Source: Ruminococcaceae bacterium UBA1213
GTDB lineage: Bacteria > Bacillota > Clostridia > Oscillospirales > Acutalibacteraceae
NCBI GenBank assembly: GCA_002309275.1
Contig: DBXL01000119.1
Coordinates: forward strand, 1 to 6,200
Direction of reading: 5' to 3'
DNA: 6,200 nt
Shown: piece after piece, positions 5,929 through 6,200 of the stretch
Layout: each line of letters opens with the position of its first letter
Numbering within the stretch: position 1 is the stretch's first letter
The notes under the pieces: generated by a model
Told to the model about the DNA's origin: nothing
Seen by the model: the letters and a program-made list of their open reading frames with translations, nothing else
Databases searched by the model: none
Made by a program: the position numbers and the translations under genes

Positions 5929-6200
5929 ATGAATGAAGAAAAGCTGTTTCATATAGGAATCACACGCTCACAGGGAGCGGAATATGCCATTTTACCGGGG
6001 GATCCCGCAAGAGTGGAGAAAATCGCAAAGTACCTTGACAATGGGGAATTTCTTGCACAGAACAGGGAATTCACCTCCTATGCGGGGGAACTTTGCGGAA
6101 AACGTGTGATAGTGATGTCAACAGGCATAGGCGGAGCGTCAGCGGCTATTGCATTGGAGGAACTTGTTATGGCAGGCTTAAAGACTGCCGTAAGAGTGGG
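5929..6200 (+). CDS. udp: Uridine phosphorylase, 3'-truncated by window edge
   Basis: Uridine phosphorylase splits uridine with phosphate into uracil and ribose-1-phosphate in pyrimidine salvage, in the cytoplasm. Ninety complete codons plus two bases are visible. The protein starts MNEEKLFHIGITRSQGAEY and shows the phosphate-binding loop ILPGDPARVEKIA (21-33), REFTSYAGEL (46-55), and MSTGIGGASAAIALEEL (63-79). These match the Udp N-terminal half. His8, Gly24, Arg28, Arg46 and Arg89 correspond to His8, Gly26, Arg30, Arg48 and Arg91 of the E. coli enzyme (subunit contact and phosphate binding). The pattern fits Udp better than DeoD or MTA/SAH nucleosidase. GGAGG (5917-5921) fixes the ATG. It lies 51 bases after corA and no separate promoter is obvious, so it may rely on readthrough. 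Active-site residues beyond position 90 are off the window. Confidence 0.93.
   Translation, partial: MNEEKLFHIGITRSQGAEYAILPGDPARVEKIAKYLDNGEFLAQNREFTSYAGELCGKRVIVMSTGIGGASAAIALEELVMAGLKTAVRV

Overview
The window comes from a low-to-moderate G+C Gram-positive anaerobe of clostridial type. The evidence is strong AGGAG/GGGGGAG ribosome binding sites, an AT-rich sigma-A-like promoter, A-rich codon use, and proteins of Firmicutes style: an RF3 of full-length type, a compact MreC and MreD, a class B PBP2 without PASTA domains, and a short CorA with a YGMNI signature. I cannot fix the genus. All genes are on the + strand.

Region 1 (1-4762) is a probable operon. The 3' part of prfC (release factor 3, start off the left edge) is followed 15 bases later by mreC. 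mreD follows almost without a gap, and mrdA (PBP2, GTG start) follows after 36 bases. MreC, MreD and PBP2 are parts of the lateral-wall (elongasome/Rod) machinery. mreB and rodA are not seen in the window. The operon ends in an unusual palindrome built of 7-base units (GAGAGTG ... CACTCTC). Its right arm runs into a T tract, so it probably acts as the terminator. The unit array starts inside mrdA and supplies the last codons of PBP2.

Region 2 (4763-5914) is an independent unit for a CorA-type divalent cation transporter. A near-consensus promoter (TTGATT, 17 bases, TATAAT) gives a leader of about 125 bases. The leader holds a possible 22-codon leader ORF with a Shine-Dalgarno sequence. Its stop codon lies inside a strong 13-bp hairpin just upstream of the corA ribosome binding site. 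A hairpin with a weak T tract follows corA.

Region 3 (5889-6200) starts a uridine phosphorylase gene (udp, cut by the right edge). Its ribosome binding site can pair with the left arm and loop of the corA terminator hairpin, so two exclusive folds are possible.

Most of the window is ordinary core-genome content. The parts worth a second look are the corA leader, the heptad palindrome that runs into PBP2, the corA-udp switch-like junction, and the placement of mreCD-mrdA behind prfC.
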